DNA of 64,000 bases from an uncultured Candidatus Entotheonella sp. (GTDB lineage: Bacteria > Tectomicrobia > Entotheonellia > Entotheonellales > Entotheonellaceae). The notes under the pieces are model-generated. The model saw nothing but the letters and a program-made list of their open reading frames with translations, was not told the origin of the DNA and ran no database searches. Every line of letters starts with the position of its first letter. Position 1 is the first letter of the stretch. The position numbers and the translations under genes are program-made. Of the stretch, positions 28,329-38,085 are shown in pieces. The stretch spans positions 3,211,300 to 3,275,299 of the forward strand of contig OX639990.1 in assembly GCA_951828535.1 (NCBI GenBank), read 5' to 3'.

Positions 28329-28725
28329 CGGGATCAGGGGATGTGCAACCGAGCCGTTGCAATCGCGTGCACGGCACGTGCCGTGCCGGAACGCTGCCGC
28401 AGTGGAGCACGGTCGGGGCGGCAGCGAAGCCGATGATACAAAGCAGGGGGGCCGATATCAACCGCAGCACGGCTTGCGATGCACCGCACCGGGCAGGCCC
28501 GCCGCGGCGGTCTTTGTGGTATGGTATGGGCCGCTTCCGTGGCTTCTCAGGTATGCCTGAGGTAAAGATAATGCCGTCAGGAGAGCGGCTCACGTTGACA
28601 CAAGAGCATATCCACACAACGCCGGACCTCTCGACATGGCCGAAAACGAATTCTCAGCGGATGACGCCATCCAAGGGGCGAAACAGATGGCGCGCGCGGC
28701 GGTGCACGCCGACTAAGGAGAATGG
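28329..28725. other. Divergent intergenic region between the MaoC pair and acyl-CoA synthetase
   Basis: About 400 bp. It holds a small hairpin CTCAGG-TATG-CCTGAG (28546-28561) and a 26-codon ATG frame (28636-28716) that ends directly before the ribosome site of the next gene. That peptide shows no recognisable motif, so I do not call it a gene. Promoters for both flanking genes should lie here but no strong match was found. Confidence 0.4.
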
Positions 28726-30420
<1,695 letters not shown>

Positions 30421-30460
30421 GACCCTGAACACGGTCGGCAGCCGCCGGGAAGGAGATGGC

Positions 30461-31132
30461 ATGGAATTGTATGAGGTGATGCGTACGACGTTTTCCGCTC
30501 GGGAATTCACCGACGCGCCGGTGTCGGACGAGACGCTTTACACGATTCTCGACAACGCCCGTTTTGCTTCAAGCGGCGGCAACCGCCAGGGGTGGCACGT
30601 GCTGATCGTGCGCCAGCAGCAAACCCGCCAAGCACTGGCGGCGTTGGGCGAGCTGGCGGCCAAGCGGTACGCCGCCCAGCAGCTTGCCGGTGAGAGCCCG
30701 TGGAATTCGGTGTCGCCCACGGGTGTCGATGCGGCGACCATCGAGAACACCGCGGCTCCAGCGCGGCTAAAGGAATCGTTCATACAGGCGCCCGTGGTGC
30801 TGGTGGTGTGCGTGGACCTCCGGGTGGTGGCGTCCACGGACCAGTATCTCGACCGGGTGGGGGTGATCAGCGGGGCATCGATCTATCCCTTTGTGTGGAA
30901 CATCCTGCTGGCGGCGCGGCACGAGGGATATGGCGGCACGATTACGACGTTGGCCGTGGCCCAGGAATCCAAGGTTCGGGCGTTGCTGAATATCCCGCCA
31001 CACGTTGCCGTCAGCGCCGTTGTCCCATTGGGTCAGCCGGTCAGACGGCTCACCCGGCTGCGCCGCAAGCCGGTGTCGGATTTTGCCCGGCACGAAAGCT
31101 GGGACGGCCAGCCGCTCGGCGCAGGGTCGTAG
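30461..31132 (+). CDS. Nitroreductase-family flavoprotein
   Basis: ATG 30461 with GGAAGGAGA upstream gives a 223-residue protein. It begins [18 protein letters not shown], the usual N-terminal FMN-contact region of nitroreductases (S/R-R-x-F). Later segments are [19 protein letters not shown] and [22 protein letters not shown]. It probably reduces a quinone, enone or nitro compound with NAD(P)H. It lies 40 bp after the acyl-CoA synthetase and may share its transcript. The physiological substrate is not evident. Confidence 0.85.
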   Translation: MELYEVMRTTFSAREFTDAPVSDETLYTILDNARFASSGGNRQGWHVLIVRQQQTRQALAALGELAAKRYAAQQLAGESPWNSVSPTGVDAATIENTAAPARLKESFIQAPVVLVVCVDLRVVASTDQYLDRVGVISGASIYPFVWNILLAARHEGYGGTITTLAVAQESKVRALLNIPPHVAVSAVVPLGQPVRRLTRLRRKPVSDFARHESWDGQPLGAGS

Positions 31133-31155
31133 CGTTTGGCTCGCACCCTGATGGG

Positions 31156-31395
31156 TCAGGCCCGTTTCAGCCCTCTTGTGCGGCCCCGCTCGCGCCTGAC
31201 GAGTGTGACGATCTCCTGGGCAGAGAGGTTCGCTCCGACAGAGGGGACGTCCAGGGGTGACGCGGGTACACGTTCCGGCACCAGCGCATAAGTCCTACCG
31301 TCTCGTCGACGTATCAGTACCTTGCCTGTGGATTCGGCTTCGTCAAGCACACTGGAAAATTTCTGTCTGGCCTCCGAGTACGTGTAAACCTCCAC
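31156..31395 (-). CDS. Phd/YefM-family antitoxin
   Basis: This 79-residue protein starts MEVYTYSEARQKFSSVLDEA, the Phd/YefM N-terminal DNA-binding fold, and continues with TGKVLIRRRDGRTYALVP. The C-terminal part, rich in Arg, would wrap the toxin. Its start codon is 1 bp past the end of the PIN toxin gene, so it is the second gene of the pair, an inverted order compared with most TA operons. Confidence 0.85.
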   Translation of the reverse strand: MEVYTYSEARQKFSSVLDEAESTGKVLIRRRDGRTYALVPERVPASPLDVPSVGANLSAQEIVTLVRRERGRTRGLKRA

Positions 31396-31396
31396 C

Positions 31397-31795
31397 TTAC
31401 ACCTCCAGGTGAACGAGCCTTAGACCCATGCTGTCCGCCGCGCGCCTGAGTGACCGATCCAGCGTCAACAAGGGCGCTCCACACCGCACAGCACATTCCA
31501 GAAAGTACGCGTCGTATGTATAGACGTTGACTTCGGCCGCAATGGACACGGCGTTCACCAAGTCAACATCTACATAACGGAGCGGAATGCTGAGGAAAAT
31601 CTCCAAGCCTCTTTGGGCATCCGCGGCTTCAATCCGACGCCGCTTGATCATCGCTGTGAAAGCATTCCCGACTTCCCACGGAATAGAGCCGGGGCCGACG
31701 AGCGTGTGGCCCGTCGTCGCCGAGACAATCGCGTCTCGCTCGGGCTCGGCTACGAGCACCGCAATGAGCGCCGACGTGTCTATCACAATTTCCAA
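31397..31795 (-). CDS. vapC: VapC-type PIN-domain toxin
   Basis: This 132-residue PIN RNase has four acidic residues in expected places: MEIVIDTSALIAVL (Asp 6), PWEVGNAF (Glu near 41), TYDAYFLECA (Asp near 93) and LTLDRSLRRAA (Asp near 112). The start is TTG at 31795 with GGAGGAGG upstream. Such toxins cleave tRNA or rRNA. It is transcribed before its antitoxin. Confidence 0.87.
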   Translation of the reverse strand: MEIVIDTSALIAVLVAEPERDAIVSATTGHTLVGPGSIPWEVGNAFTAMIKRRRIEAADAQRGLEIFLSIPLRYVDVDLVNAVSIAAEVNVYTYDAYFLECAVRCGAPLLTLDRSLRRAADSMGLRLVHLEV

Positions 31796-31818
31796 TGCTC
31801 CCTCCTCCCAACCTATAA

Positions 31819-31846
31819 ATGGTACAATTGTCTACCATGATGTCAA
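31819..31846 (-). promoter_or_regulatory. Promoter with overlapping inverted-repeat operator for the TA pair
   Basis: On the minus strand TTGACA (31841-31846) and TACCAT (31819-31824) are 16 bp apart. The inverted repeat ATGGTA...TACCAT (31819-31838) fills the space between them. This fits autorepression by the toxin-antitoxin complex. Confidence 0.45.
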
Positions 31847-32113
31847 ACGGCAGTGCTGGCAATGGGTGCATCCCACGTAGCCGCAACTTGCGCTCCGCTC
31901 CGTTCCTCCATTTCGTCCTGCGACCGCTGCCTTGCAACGGTGTGCACCCGCATGTACCCTAATACGCCTGCACCCGCAAAACTCGTGCGCATGATTCCCT
32001 ATTTTGGAGAGCCTCACGGCGCGTCCTGCGCAGCATTGCAGTCCAGGCGCGGCGCCTTAGCAAGGCCGTGTCTTGTCACACCACCCCAGCGATAAGCCAA
32101 CAGGAGAGATCAC

Positions 32114-33313
32114 ATGACAATCGGTGAGCAGTGGAAGCAGGTCGAGGCCGACTATTACATGCAGGTGGTACGCCGCATGCCCATGGTCCTCGAACGCGCG
32201 CAAGGCACGTATGTGTACGACACCGAGGGCAAGGGCTACCTGGATTTCACCGCCGGCTGGGCGGTGCTCAATGTCGGACATTCACACCCCGAAGTCACGG
32301 CGGCCATCCAGGAGCAGGCCGGCATGATCTTGCAGATGAGCAATTTGTTCTACACCATCCCACAGCTCAAGCTGGCGAAGATTCTGGTCGACAATTCCTG
32401 CATGGACAGGGTGTTTTTCTGCAACTCCGGGGCGGAGGCCAATGAGGGGGTATGCAAGCTCGCCCGCAAGTACGGCAAGCTGCACCTGAACGGCGCGCAC
32501 GAGATCATCACGGCGGACAACTCGTTTCACGGGCGCACCATGGCCATGATGGCGGCGACCGGGCAGGCCCACTACCAGGACAACTGGCGGCCGCTGATGC
32601 CGGGGTTCGTCAATGTCCCGTACAACGATGTGGACGCCATCAAGGAAGCCACCACGGATCAGACGTGCGCGGTGCTGCTGGAGCCGGTGCAGGGAGAGGG
32701 CGGCGTGAACGTGCCGGACCCCGATTACTTCACGCAGGTCCGCGCTTGGTGCGATGAGAAGCGCCTGCTGCTCATTTCGGATGAAGTACAGACCGGCATG
32801 GGGCGGCTCGGTACCCTGTTCGGATACGAGCAGTTCGGCTTCGAGCCGGACGCCCTGACCATGGCCAAGGGCCTCGGCGCGGGTGCACCCCTGGGCGCCT
32901 TCCTGTGCAAGCAGGAATACGCCGTTCTGGAGCCCGGCGACCACGGCTCCACCTTCGGTGGCAACGCCCTGACCACGGCGGCCGGTGCGGCTGGCGCCAA
33001 GGTCGTCGTTGACGAGAACTGGTCGGCCAAGGGCGCGGAGGCCGGCGCGTATCTCAAAGCCCGGCTGGAGGAATTGCAGGCGAAGCACGACGTGGTCACC
33101 GACGTGCGCGGCATGGGCATGCTGCTGGCGCTTGAGTTGGCTGATAATCGCGCCGGGGCGGTGATCGCCGAAACCGTCGCCAACGGTCTGCTGCTCAACG
33201 CGGTGCGACCCAACACCCTGCGGTTCATGCCGCCGCTGACCACCAGCCGGGCGGAAATCGATGAGGCCATCGGCATTCTTGACGCCGCCCTGAACAAGGT
33301 GCCGGCGCCCTGA
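32114..33313 (+). CDS. argD: Acetylornithine / succinylornithine aminotransferase
   Basis: This 399-residue class III aminotransferase transfers an amino group to N-acetylglutamate semialdehyde in arginine synthesis. It has YLDFTAGWAVLNVGHSHPEV, FCNSGAEANEGVCKLARKYG, SFHGRTMAMMAATGQ and DEVQTGMGRLGTLFGYE with the conserved Asp. The PLP Lys is in DALTMAKGLGAGAPLGAF. AGGAGAG precedes the ATG. No other arg genes are adjacent. A related class III aminotransferase with another substrate cannot be excluded. Confidence 0.88.
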   Translation: MTIGEQWKQVEADYYMQVVRRMPMVLERAQGTYVYDTEGKGYLDFTAGWAVLNVGHSHPEVTAAIQEQAGMILQMSNLFYTIPQLKLAKILVDNSCMDRVFFCNSGAEANEGVCKLARKYGKLHLNGAHEIITADNSFHGRTMAMMAATGQAHYQDNWRPLMPGFVNVPYNDVDAIKEATTDQTCAVLLEPVQGEGGVNVPDPDYFTQVRAWCDEKRLLLISDEVQTGMGRLGTLFGYEQFGFEPDALTMAKGLGAGAPLGAFLCKQEYAVLEPGDHGSTFGGNALTTAAGAAGAKVVVDENWSAKGAEAGAYLKARLEELQAKHDVVTDVRGMGMLLALELADNRAGAVIAETVANGLLLNAVRPNTLRFMPPLTTSRAEIDEAIGILDAALNKVPAP

Positions 33314-33337
33314 GGCTCTGCGCCGCATGTGAAGATC

Positions 33338-33778
33338 ATGGCCGATCAACCTGACCTGCATATCACCGACACGGTGACGATTCCGATGGCGGAGTTGCAA
33401 TTTCACTTCAGCCGCAGCGGCGGTCCGGGCGGTCAGCACGTCAACCGCACGGCGACGCAGGTGGAGTTAACGTTCGACGTGCAGCAGTCGGCCAGCCTGG
33501 ACGAAGCGCAGCGCGCCCGCGTCCTCAGCAAGCTGAAATCGGCCATCGACAGCCGCGGGGTCCTGCACCTGACTTGCCAAACGACTCGTAGCCAGTTTCG
33601 CAACCGCGCCGAGGTCACCGAGCGGTTTCAGCACCTGTTGCGACAGGCGCTGCACGTCCCCAAACCTCGCCGCCCCACGCGCCCTGGCCGGGCGGCCGCC
33701 GAGCGCCGTATGCAGGAGAAACGCCGCGTCGGCATCCTCAAACAGGAGCGGCGGCGCCAACAGCCCGTAGACGAGTAG
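33338..33778 (+). CDS. arfB: Alternative ribosome-rescue factor ArfB
   Basis: ArfB (YaeJ) hydrolyses peptidyl-tRNA on ribosomes stalled without a stop codon. The catalytic GGQ loop is in SRSGGPGGQHVNRTATQVEL (about residues 26-45). The C-terminal tail is Arg/Lys rich (RPTRPGRAAAERRMQEKRR), which in ArfB enters the empty mRNA channel. 146 residues, near the family length. ATG 33338 is preferred to GTG 33329. It follows argD by 24 bp. Confidence 0.92.
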   Translation: MADQPDLHITDTVTIPMAELQFHFSRSGGPGGQHVNRTATQVELTFDVQQSASLDEAQRARVLSKLKSAIDSRGVLHLTCQTTRSQFRNRAEVTERFQHLLRQALHVPKPRRPTRPGRAAAERRMQEKRRVGILKQERRRQQPVDE

Positions 33779-33842
33779 ATGCCCGTTCGAGGTACCCTCG
33801 TATGTCCCGCGTCTGATACCAGAGCTTCGGAGAACACGTGCC

Positions 33843-34838
33843 ATGAAACTAACTGCGTTCCTTTTCAGCATCCTCGTGGCCCTGACAACAGTTGGCTGCG
33901 GCGGCGGCGGTCGGCTTCCTGTGCCTGACGACACCCAGAACGAAGGCCAGATACGGTTCATACGCAACACGACGTTTGACGGACAAGTTCTGAGCGTCAA
34001 AGTGGTACACGAAGACGAGAGCGTGACGGAGCTTACGACGGCCAGGAATGCCGTAGACAACGGCAGGCCGTTTCGTCCCGCCATGCCCGATCACTCGGGT
34101 TGGTCGTGGACATTCATCAACACCGCGCAAGGCAGCACCACGTATGCCTATGCTGCGATCAGTTGGACCAATGACGACCCGACCGATTACCTGGCCGCCG
34201 GGTATTGGCTCCATTTCCCCGGGCATCCCCCTGACCTCTCGGCGGTCGAGGCCGCCGGGTTCATCGACGGTCCGGAGATCGACGTATCGAATCCACCCCA
34301 GATGCCGGTGCAGGGACAGGCCACCTACGGCGGCCCCGCCGGGGGTATCTATCGGTATCAATACGGCGACAATTGGGGGGAACTGGCGGGAACTCGCGGG
34401 GTCGAGGAGTATGAAGCGATCGTCACACTGACGGCGGACTTTTCCGCCAACACCCTGAGCGGCTGCATCGGCTGCCAGGGAGACATCGCCATCCGGCGTT
34501 CCCATCTGCATAACCTGCTGGGCGACGAGGTGCAGCATCTCGAAGCCCCGCCTACGAACTACGAGTTGCGTCTCGGCGCCGTGTCCTTCAACCCGGACGA
34601 TGGGACGTTCGAACACACGGACGTAACGGTTATGCATCCCGAGCGCGCTATCACGCAATCGGAGGGTCTCTGGGGCGGGCAGTTTTCCAACATCCCCGAT
34701 CCGACCGGTAACCCCCGTTTGGTGGCAGGCTTCAGTGCTGCCGGGTTTGAGGAAGCCGACGGCAGCCGCGGGTCCTTTTGGGGCATGTTCAACGGCTTGA
34801 GCGCGTCATGGGTGGCTGGAGAGAGCCAGGAGCCTTGA
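33843..34838 (+). CDS. Surface lipoprotein with transferrin-/factor H-binding-like C-terminal barrel
   Basis: This 331-residue protein starts with a lipoprotein signal (lipobox TVGC, Cys 19) followed by a Gly-rich tether. The C-terminal ~40 residues read WGGQFSN, then GNPRLVAGFSAAGFEEADGS and GSFWGMF. This is the eight-stranded barrel ending seen in TbpB-like and factor H-binding lipoproteins and in many anonymous Slam-exported lipoproteins. TADFSANTLSGCIGC near residue 200 is a typical barrel strand pattern. No Slam gene is adjacent. The ligand is unknown. Confidence 0.65.
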   Translation: MKLTAFLFSILVALTTVGCGGGGRLPVPDDTQNEGQIRFIRNTTFDGQVLSVKVVHEDESVTELTTARNAVDNGRPFRPAMPDHSGWSWTFINTAQGSTTYAYAAISWTNDDPTDYLAAGYWLHFPGHPPDLSAVEAAGFIDGPEIDVSNPPQMPVQGQATYGGPAGGIYRYQYGDNWGELAGTRGVEEYEAIVTLTADFSANTLSGCIGCQGDIAIRRSHLHNLLGDEVQHLEAPPTNYELRLGAVSFNPDDGTFEHTDVTVMHPERAITQSEGLWGGQFSNIPDPTGNPRLVAGFSAAGFEEADGSRGSFWGMFNGLSASWVAGESQEP

Positions 34839-34913
34839 GGCGGCAAGGATTGCTGAATTAAAGTCCCCTATCGGTTCAACTAGGTGAGCGGGCCAGGGTG
34901 GGGAGATGTCGAA

Positions 34914-36083
34914 ATGAACATACCTTCCGCTTATCAGATCGGATACGAGAAGGCGCGAGCGCTCAACCCGCAGGTCGCCGCCAGGTATGTCGAGCACACG
35001 GTCATTGGCGACCCGGCGGCCGATGCGGCCATCGAGGCACTGGCGGCCTTGCGCCAGAAAGACGCGCTTCGGTTCATTAACGCCGGCATGGAACAGGATG
35101 GCGAGACCCTGGCGGCCGGACCGCCGGAATTGCGGGAATTCTTCGAGTATGTAGAGGCAACGCCCGCGTGGTTCGACCCGGATCTGGTCTATCCCGGTTG
35201 CCGCGCCTTCCATGAATACTCCGACCTGTTCATCCCGGCGTTCTTCGTGGTCACCTTGCAAAATGCGGCCTCCCTGATCAGCAAGGCGTTCTACACGACG
35301 GGGCGGGTGTTGACCGAGCACGGCCTGCGCCGCATCCGGCAGAACACCCGGCACTTTATCGAGATCATGCTTCCGGGCGCGCTTGAGCGTCAGGGCGATG
35401 GCTGGAAGCTGTCCGTGCGCATCCGACTCGTGCACGCGCGGGTCAGACGGCTGGTCCGCACCGCGGGCGACTGGGACGAGATGGTCTATGGCGCACCGCT
35501 CAGTGGCGCGCACCTGGCACTCGCATCGGCGAGCTTTTCCGCTACCATGTTGCATCAGGCAATGCAGCTCGGCGCGCAGTTGGACGATGAGGCGCGCGCC
35601 AGCTTCATGCAGATCTGGCGTTATGCCTCGTGGCTGATCGGCACACCCGAGGCGCTTCTGTTCGAGGGCGACGAAGCCAAGACCCACGAGTTGTACCGGA
35701 TAGCCCGGATCTGCGAGCCGCCGCCCAACGAGGAGGCAGCCGCCGTCGCCAACGCGCTGGTCACCGCCATGCCTCACATCGCCGGCCTTGCCGAGCCGGC
35801 CGCTCAACGGGCCATGGTGACCCATGCGTATCGGGTCTCCCGTGCTCTCCTTGGCCACGACCTCGCCGACCAGCTTCAATTTCCCAGACAACAAACGGCG
35901 GGGCTGCTGACGTGGATGCGATGGAAACGCTGGCTCCTCATCGTCTTCAACCGAGTGGCGCCGAGCATGGCCGACAAATGGCGAGGCAATAACTTTGTCC
36001 TTCTGCTCGACGCCTCGATGATCGGCGACTTCAGCTACCAGTTACCCGATCACCTGGATGCGGAGAAGGCGAGCCCGTGGTAA
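34914..36083 (+). CDS. MpaB/latex-oxygenase-like (DUF2236) haem protein
   Basis: The start ATG 34914 with GGGGAG upstream is preferred over GTG 34884. The 389-residue product has the DUF2236 core: PAWFDPDLVYPGCRAFHEYSD, then TTGRVLTEHGLRRIRQNTRHFIEIM, VRIRLVHARVRRLV (with conserved RLxHaxvR) and WRYASWLIGTPEALL. These residues match the catalytic domain of MpaB and rubber oxygenase Lcp, where His and Arg surround a b-type haem. It probably oxidises a hydrophobic isoprenoid-like substrate. It overlaps the sulfotransferase gene by 7 bp, so the two are coupled. Confidence 0.8.
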   Translation: MNIPSAYQIGYEKARALNPQVAARYVEHTVIGDPAADAAIEALAALRQKDALRFINAGMEQDGETLAAGPPELREFFEYVEATPAWFDPDLVYPGCRAFHEYSDLFIPAFFVVTLQNAASLISKAFYTTGRVLTEHGLRRIRQNTRHFIEIMLPGALERQGDGWKLSVRIRLVHARVRRLVRTAGDWDEMVYGAPLSGAHLALASASFSATMLHQAMQLGAQLDDEARASFMQIWRYASWLIGTPEALLFEGDEAKTHELYRIARICEPPPNEEAAAVANALVTAMPHIAGLAEPAAQRAMVTHAYRVSRALLGHDLADQLQFPRQQTAGLLTWMRWKRWLLIVFNRVAPSMADKWRGNNFVLLLDASMIGDFSYQLPDHLDAEKASPW

Positions 36084-37123
36084 GTCCCTCTGCCTTGACC
36101 ATTCCCCCTGTCTTCATCCTGAGCACCGGACGGTGCGGGTCGACGATGGTGTCGAACATCCTGAACGGCCACCCGCAGGTGCTCAGCCTCTCCGAGTTCA
36201 TCAGCTATATTGGAATCCGCTCGCTCAGCCGCCGCCGGCCTAGCGGGGATTGGATGTGGGACCGTTACAGCCGCCAACGGCCTCGAACCCGTCTCATGCT
36301 ACGGGCACGGTACGAGGAATTGCTTTACCCGCTTGACGACCCGAACGCCCGCTACACGCAGGACGACGTGCCGCCCATTCTGTGCGCCACGCTCCCGCAC
36401 CTCACCGAACGATACGAGGAGTTGTACGACGAACTCGGGCCAGTCGTGCGGTCACAGCCAAAACAGCCCCCTGCCGACCATTTCCGTCATCTCTTCGCGT
36501 GGCTGTGCGAGCAGTTCGGTTGCTGCACCTGGGCCGAACGTTCCGGCGGGTCTCTCCTGTTCGCTTCCAGGTTGTTGCTTGAGTTTCCCGAGGCGCGGGT
36601 GATCCACGTGTTCCGCGACGGACGGGAAACGGCCATTTCGATGAGCCGTCACTACCTCTTTCGCTTGGTCGCGGCGAACATGCTGGCGATGCGGTCGTAT
36701 GGATTCGATGCCATGAAGTCGCTGGCCCGGGGAAAGCACTGGGAGCGGCTCAGCTTTTGGTTGGAGCCATTGGCGATGGTGCTGCTCAAGCCCGAACGGC
36801 TACCTTACGACAGGCTGACGCTGCCGTATTTCGGGACGCTGTGGAGTGCCATGATCGAGAGGGGAGACCGCATGCTCGACCGTCTCCCTTCCGAGCGCCT
36901 GCTGAACCTGAAGTTCGAGGACGTACAGATGGAGCCGGACGTTCAAATCCGGCGTCTCATTCGCTTCATTGACCCGGCTCTGGAAGACGAAGCCTGGCTG
37001 CGCGAGGCGTCCGCAATTCCGCGTCCGACGCCGTCGAAGTTCGATCACCTCGAGGCAGCCGAGCGTGACGCGCTCACGGAAGCATGCCGCCTGGGGCTCG
37101 AACGTCTCGGCTATGCGCTCTGA
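36077..37123 (+). CDS. PAPS-dependent sulfotransferase family protein
   Basis: This 348-residue protein begins with GTG at 36077 inside the end of the MpaB-like gene. The 5'-phosphosulfate loop is FILSTGRCGSTMVSNIL (about residues 13-29), and the 3'-phosphate site is VIHVFRDGRETAISMSRHYL (about residues 175-194). Between them lies an insert rich in aromatic residues that may bind the acceptor. A sulfotransferase coupled to an MpaB-like oxygenase suggests sulfation of an oxidised lipid or terpenoid, but the acceptor is unknown. Its last 13 bp overlap the convergent DUF1499 gene. Confidence 0.8.
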   Translation: MVSPSALTIPPVFILSTGRCGSTMVSNILNGHPQVLSLSEFISYIGIRSLSRRRPSGDWMWDRYSRQRPRTRLMLRARYEELLYPLDDPNARYTQDDVPPILCATLPHLTERYEELYDELGPVVRSQPKQPPADHFRHLFAWLCEQFGCCTWAERSGGSLLFASRLLLEFPEARVIHVFRDGRETAISMSRHYLFRLVAANMLAMRSYGFDAMKSLARGKHWERLSFWLEPLAMVLLKPERLPYDRLTLPYFGTLWSAMIERGDRMLDRLPSERLLNLKFEDVQMEPDVQIRRLIRFIDPALEDEAWLREASAIPRPTPSKFDHLEAAERDALTEACRLGLERLGYAL

Positions 37124-37467
37124 AGCCGACGCCGGAGCGCCTCGACGCGCGCCCGGTTAACGCCGAAGTCGTAATAACCGAGCCGTGACGCGGAGCGGAC
37201 GTGGATCACGCCCTGCGCACGGCACAGTCGGCACTCAAGGTCGTCGGCGAACCCGATGCGGGTGCGGCACACCGCATGAAGGTAATCCTCCGTTGCAGCG
37301 ACGATGGCGGTGCGCGGCATACCGGCCAACAGACTCTTCAAACGGGCAAAGGCGGCCGCGGCATCCCCTGCCACGGCGAACGGCTCGACGCGGTGGCGGG
37401 CCGATGCGTCGTCACGGCTACAGACGCAGTTGGGGCGGCGCCCACAGGGCGCAAGGGGTTCGCACAT
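37111..37467 (-). CDS. DUF1499 family protein
   Basis: This ~118-residue protein shows RRPNCVCSRDD near the start and FADDLECRLC, VIHVRSASRLGYYDFGVNRARVEALR at the end, the DUF1499 signature. YLHAVCRTR matches the conserved YLHAE motif. GTG 37476 is an equally possible start. No signal peptide is obvious. The function of the family is unknown; some plant and bacterial members are near photosynthetic or stress genes. Confidence 0.8.
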   Translation of the reverse strand: MCEPLAPCGRRPNCVCSRDDASARHRVEPFAVAGDAAAAFARLKSLLAGMPRTAIVAATEDYLHAVCRTRIGFADDLECRLCRAQGVIHVRSASRLGYYDFGVNRARVEALRRRLQSA

Positions 37468-37534
37468 GATCTTCACCCGCTCACGGAGGTTTTATGAGGC
37501 GACTCTAACGGGCTTCTGCCACCCCAATCATGAC

Positions 37535-37852
37535 TCAGGGATGCGGCCCCCAGGGCGAGGCAAACAGGAGCTTGTTCTCTTGCGTCAGGATCATAGGGCG
37601 CAGCTTGCCGGCGAAGGCCATGAACTCCGCGTCCGCGAATACCGCAGCCCAGTGCTGCCGCCGATCGGCGTCGTCATCGAACTTCCACAGGTGAACCAGC
37701 TGATTCATTGCGCCGATGTCGCCGGTGAAGTAGCCAACGAGCTTGTCTTCGTACTTCTGAAGCGCCGGCCATCCCTCCGAATGGTATAGCGACACAGCCT
37801 CGCCCAGCCTGCCGACGTGAAAGGTGTACGTGCGCAATTCATAAAGTGCCAC
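37535..37852 (-). CDS. NIPSNAP-family protein
   Basis: GTG 37852 gives a 105-residue protein starting ALYELRTYTFHVGRLGEAVSLYH, the typical NIPSNAP ferredoxin-like start; a longer ORF to 38101 has no family support. GGGAGA lies upstream. The segment MNQLVHLWKFDDDADRRQHWAAVFAD is also family-like. Function is unclear, but small NIPSNAP proteins often accompany degradation pathways. Confidence 0.82.
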   Translation of the reverse strand: MALYELRTYTFHVGRLGEAVSLYHSEGWPALQKYEDKLVGYFTGDIGAMNQLVHLWKFDDDADRRQHWAAVFADAEFMAFAGKLRPMILTQENKLLFASPWGPHP

Positions 37853-38085
37853 GGGGTTCTCCCAACCGAGTTGAATAAAAGGGGTTACGCATCGTGAGAT
37901 GCCCGCGCCCAGCATAAACGAAAGCCCCCGCCGATTCCACGCCGTCCCCTGCCCTTGTTGCCGACCCCACGCGGACCTATACTTGCCGGACGCCCAGCCG
38001 GTCGGGCGCTGACGCCTGATGAATAAACAAACCGCCGCCGTGTGGCCGGGCATCCGGACGCGATGGTTCCCAGCAGGATGCATGC

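Noticed and set aside
28636-28716. 26-codon ORF before the acyl-CoA synthetase
   Set aside because: No ribosome site, no recognisable motif and no way to judge conservation from one sequence.
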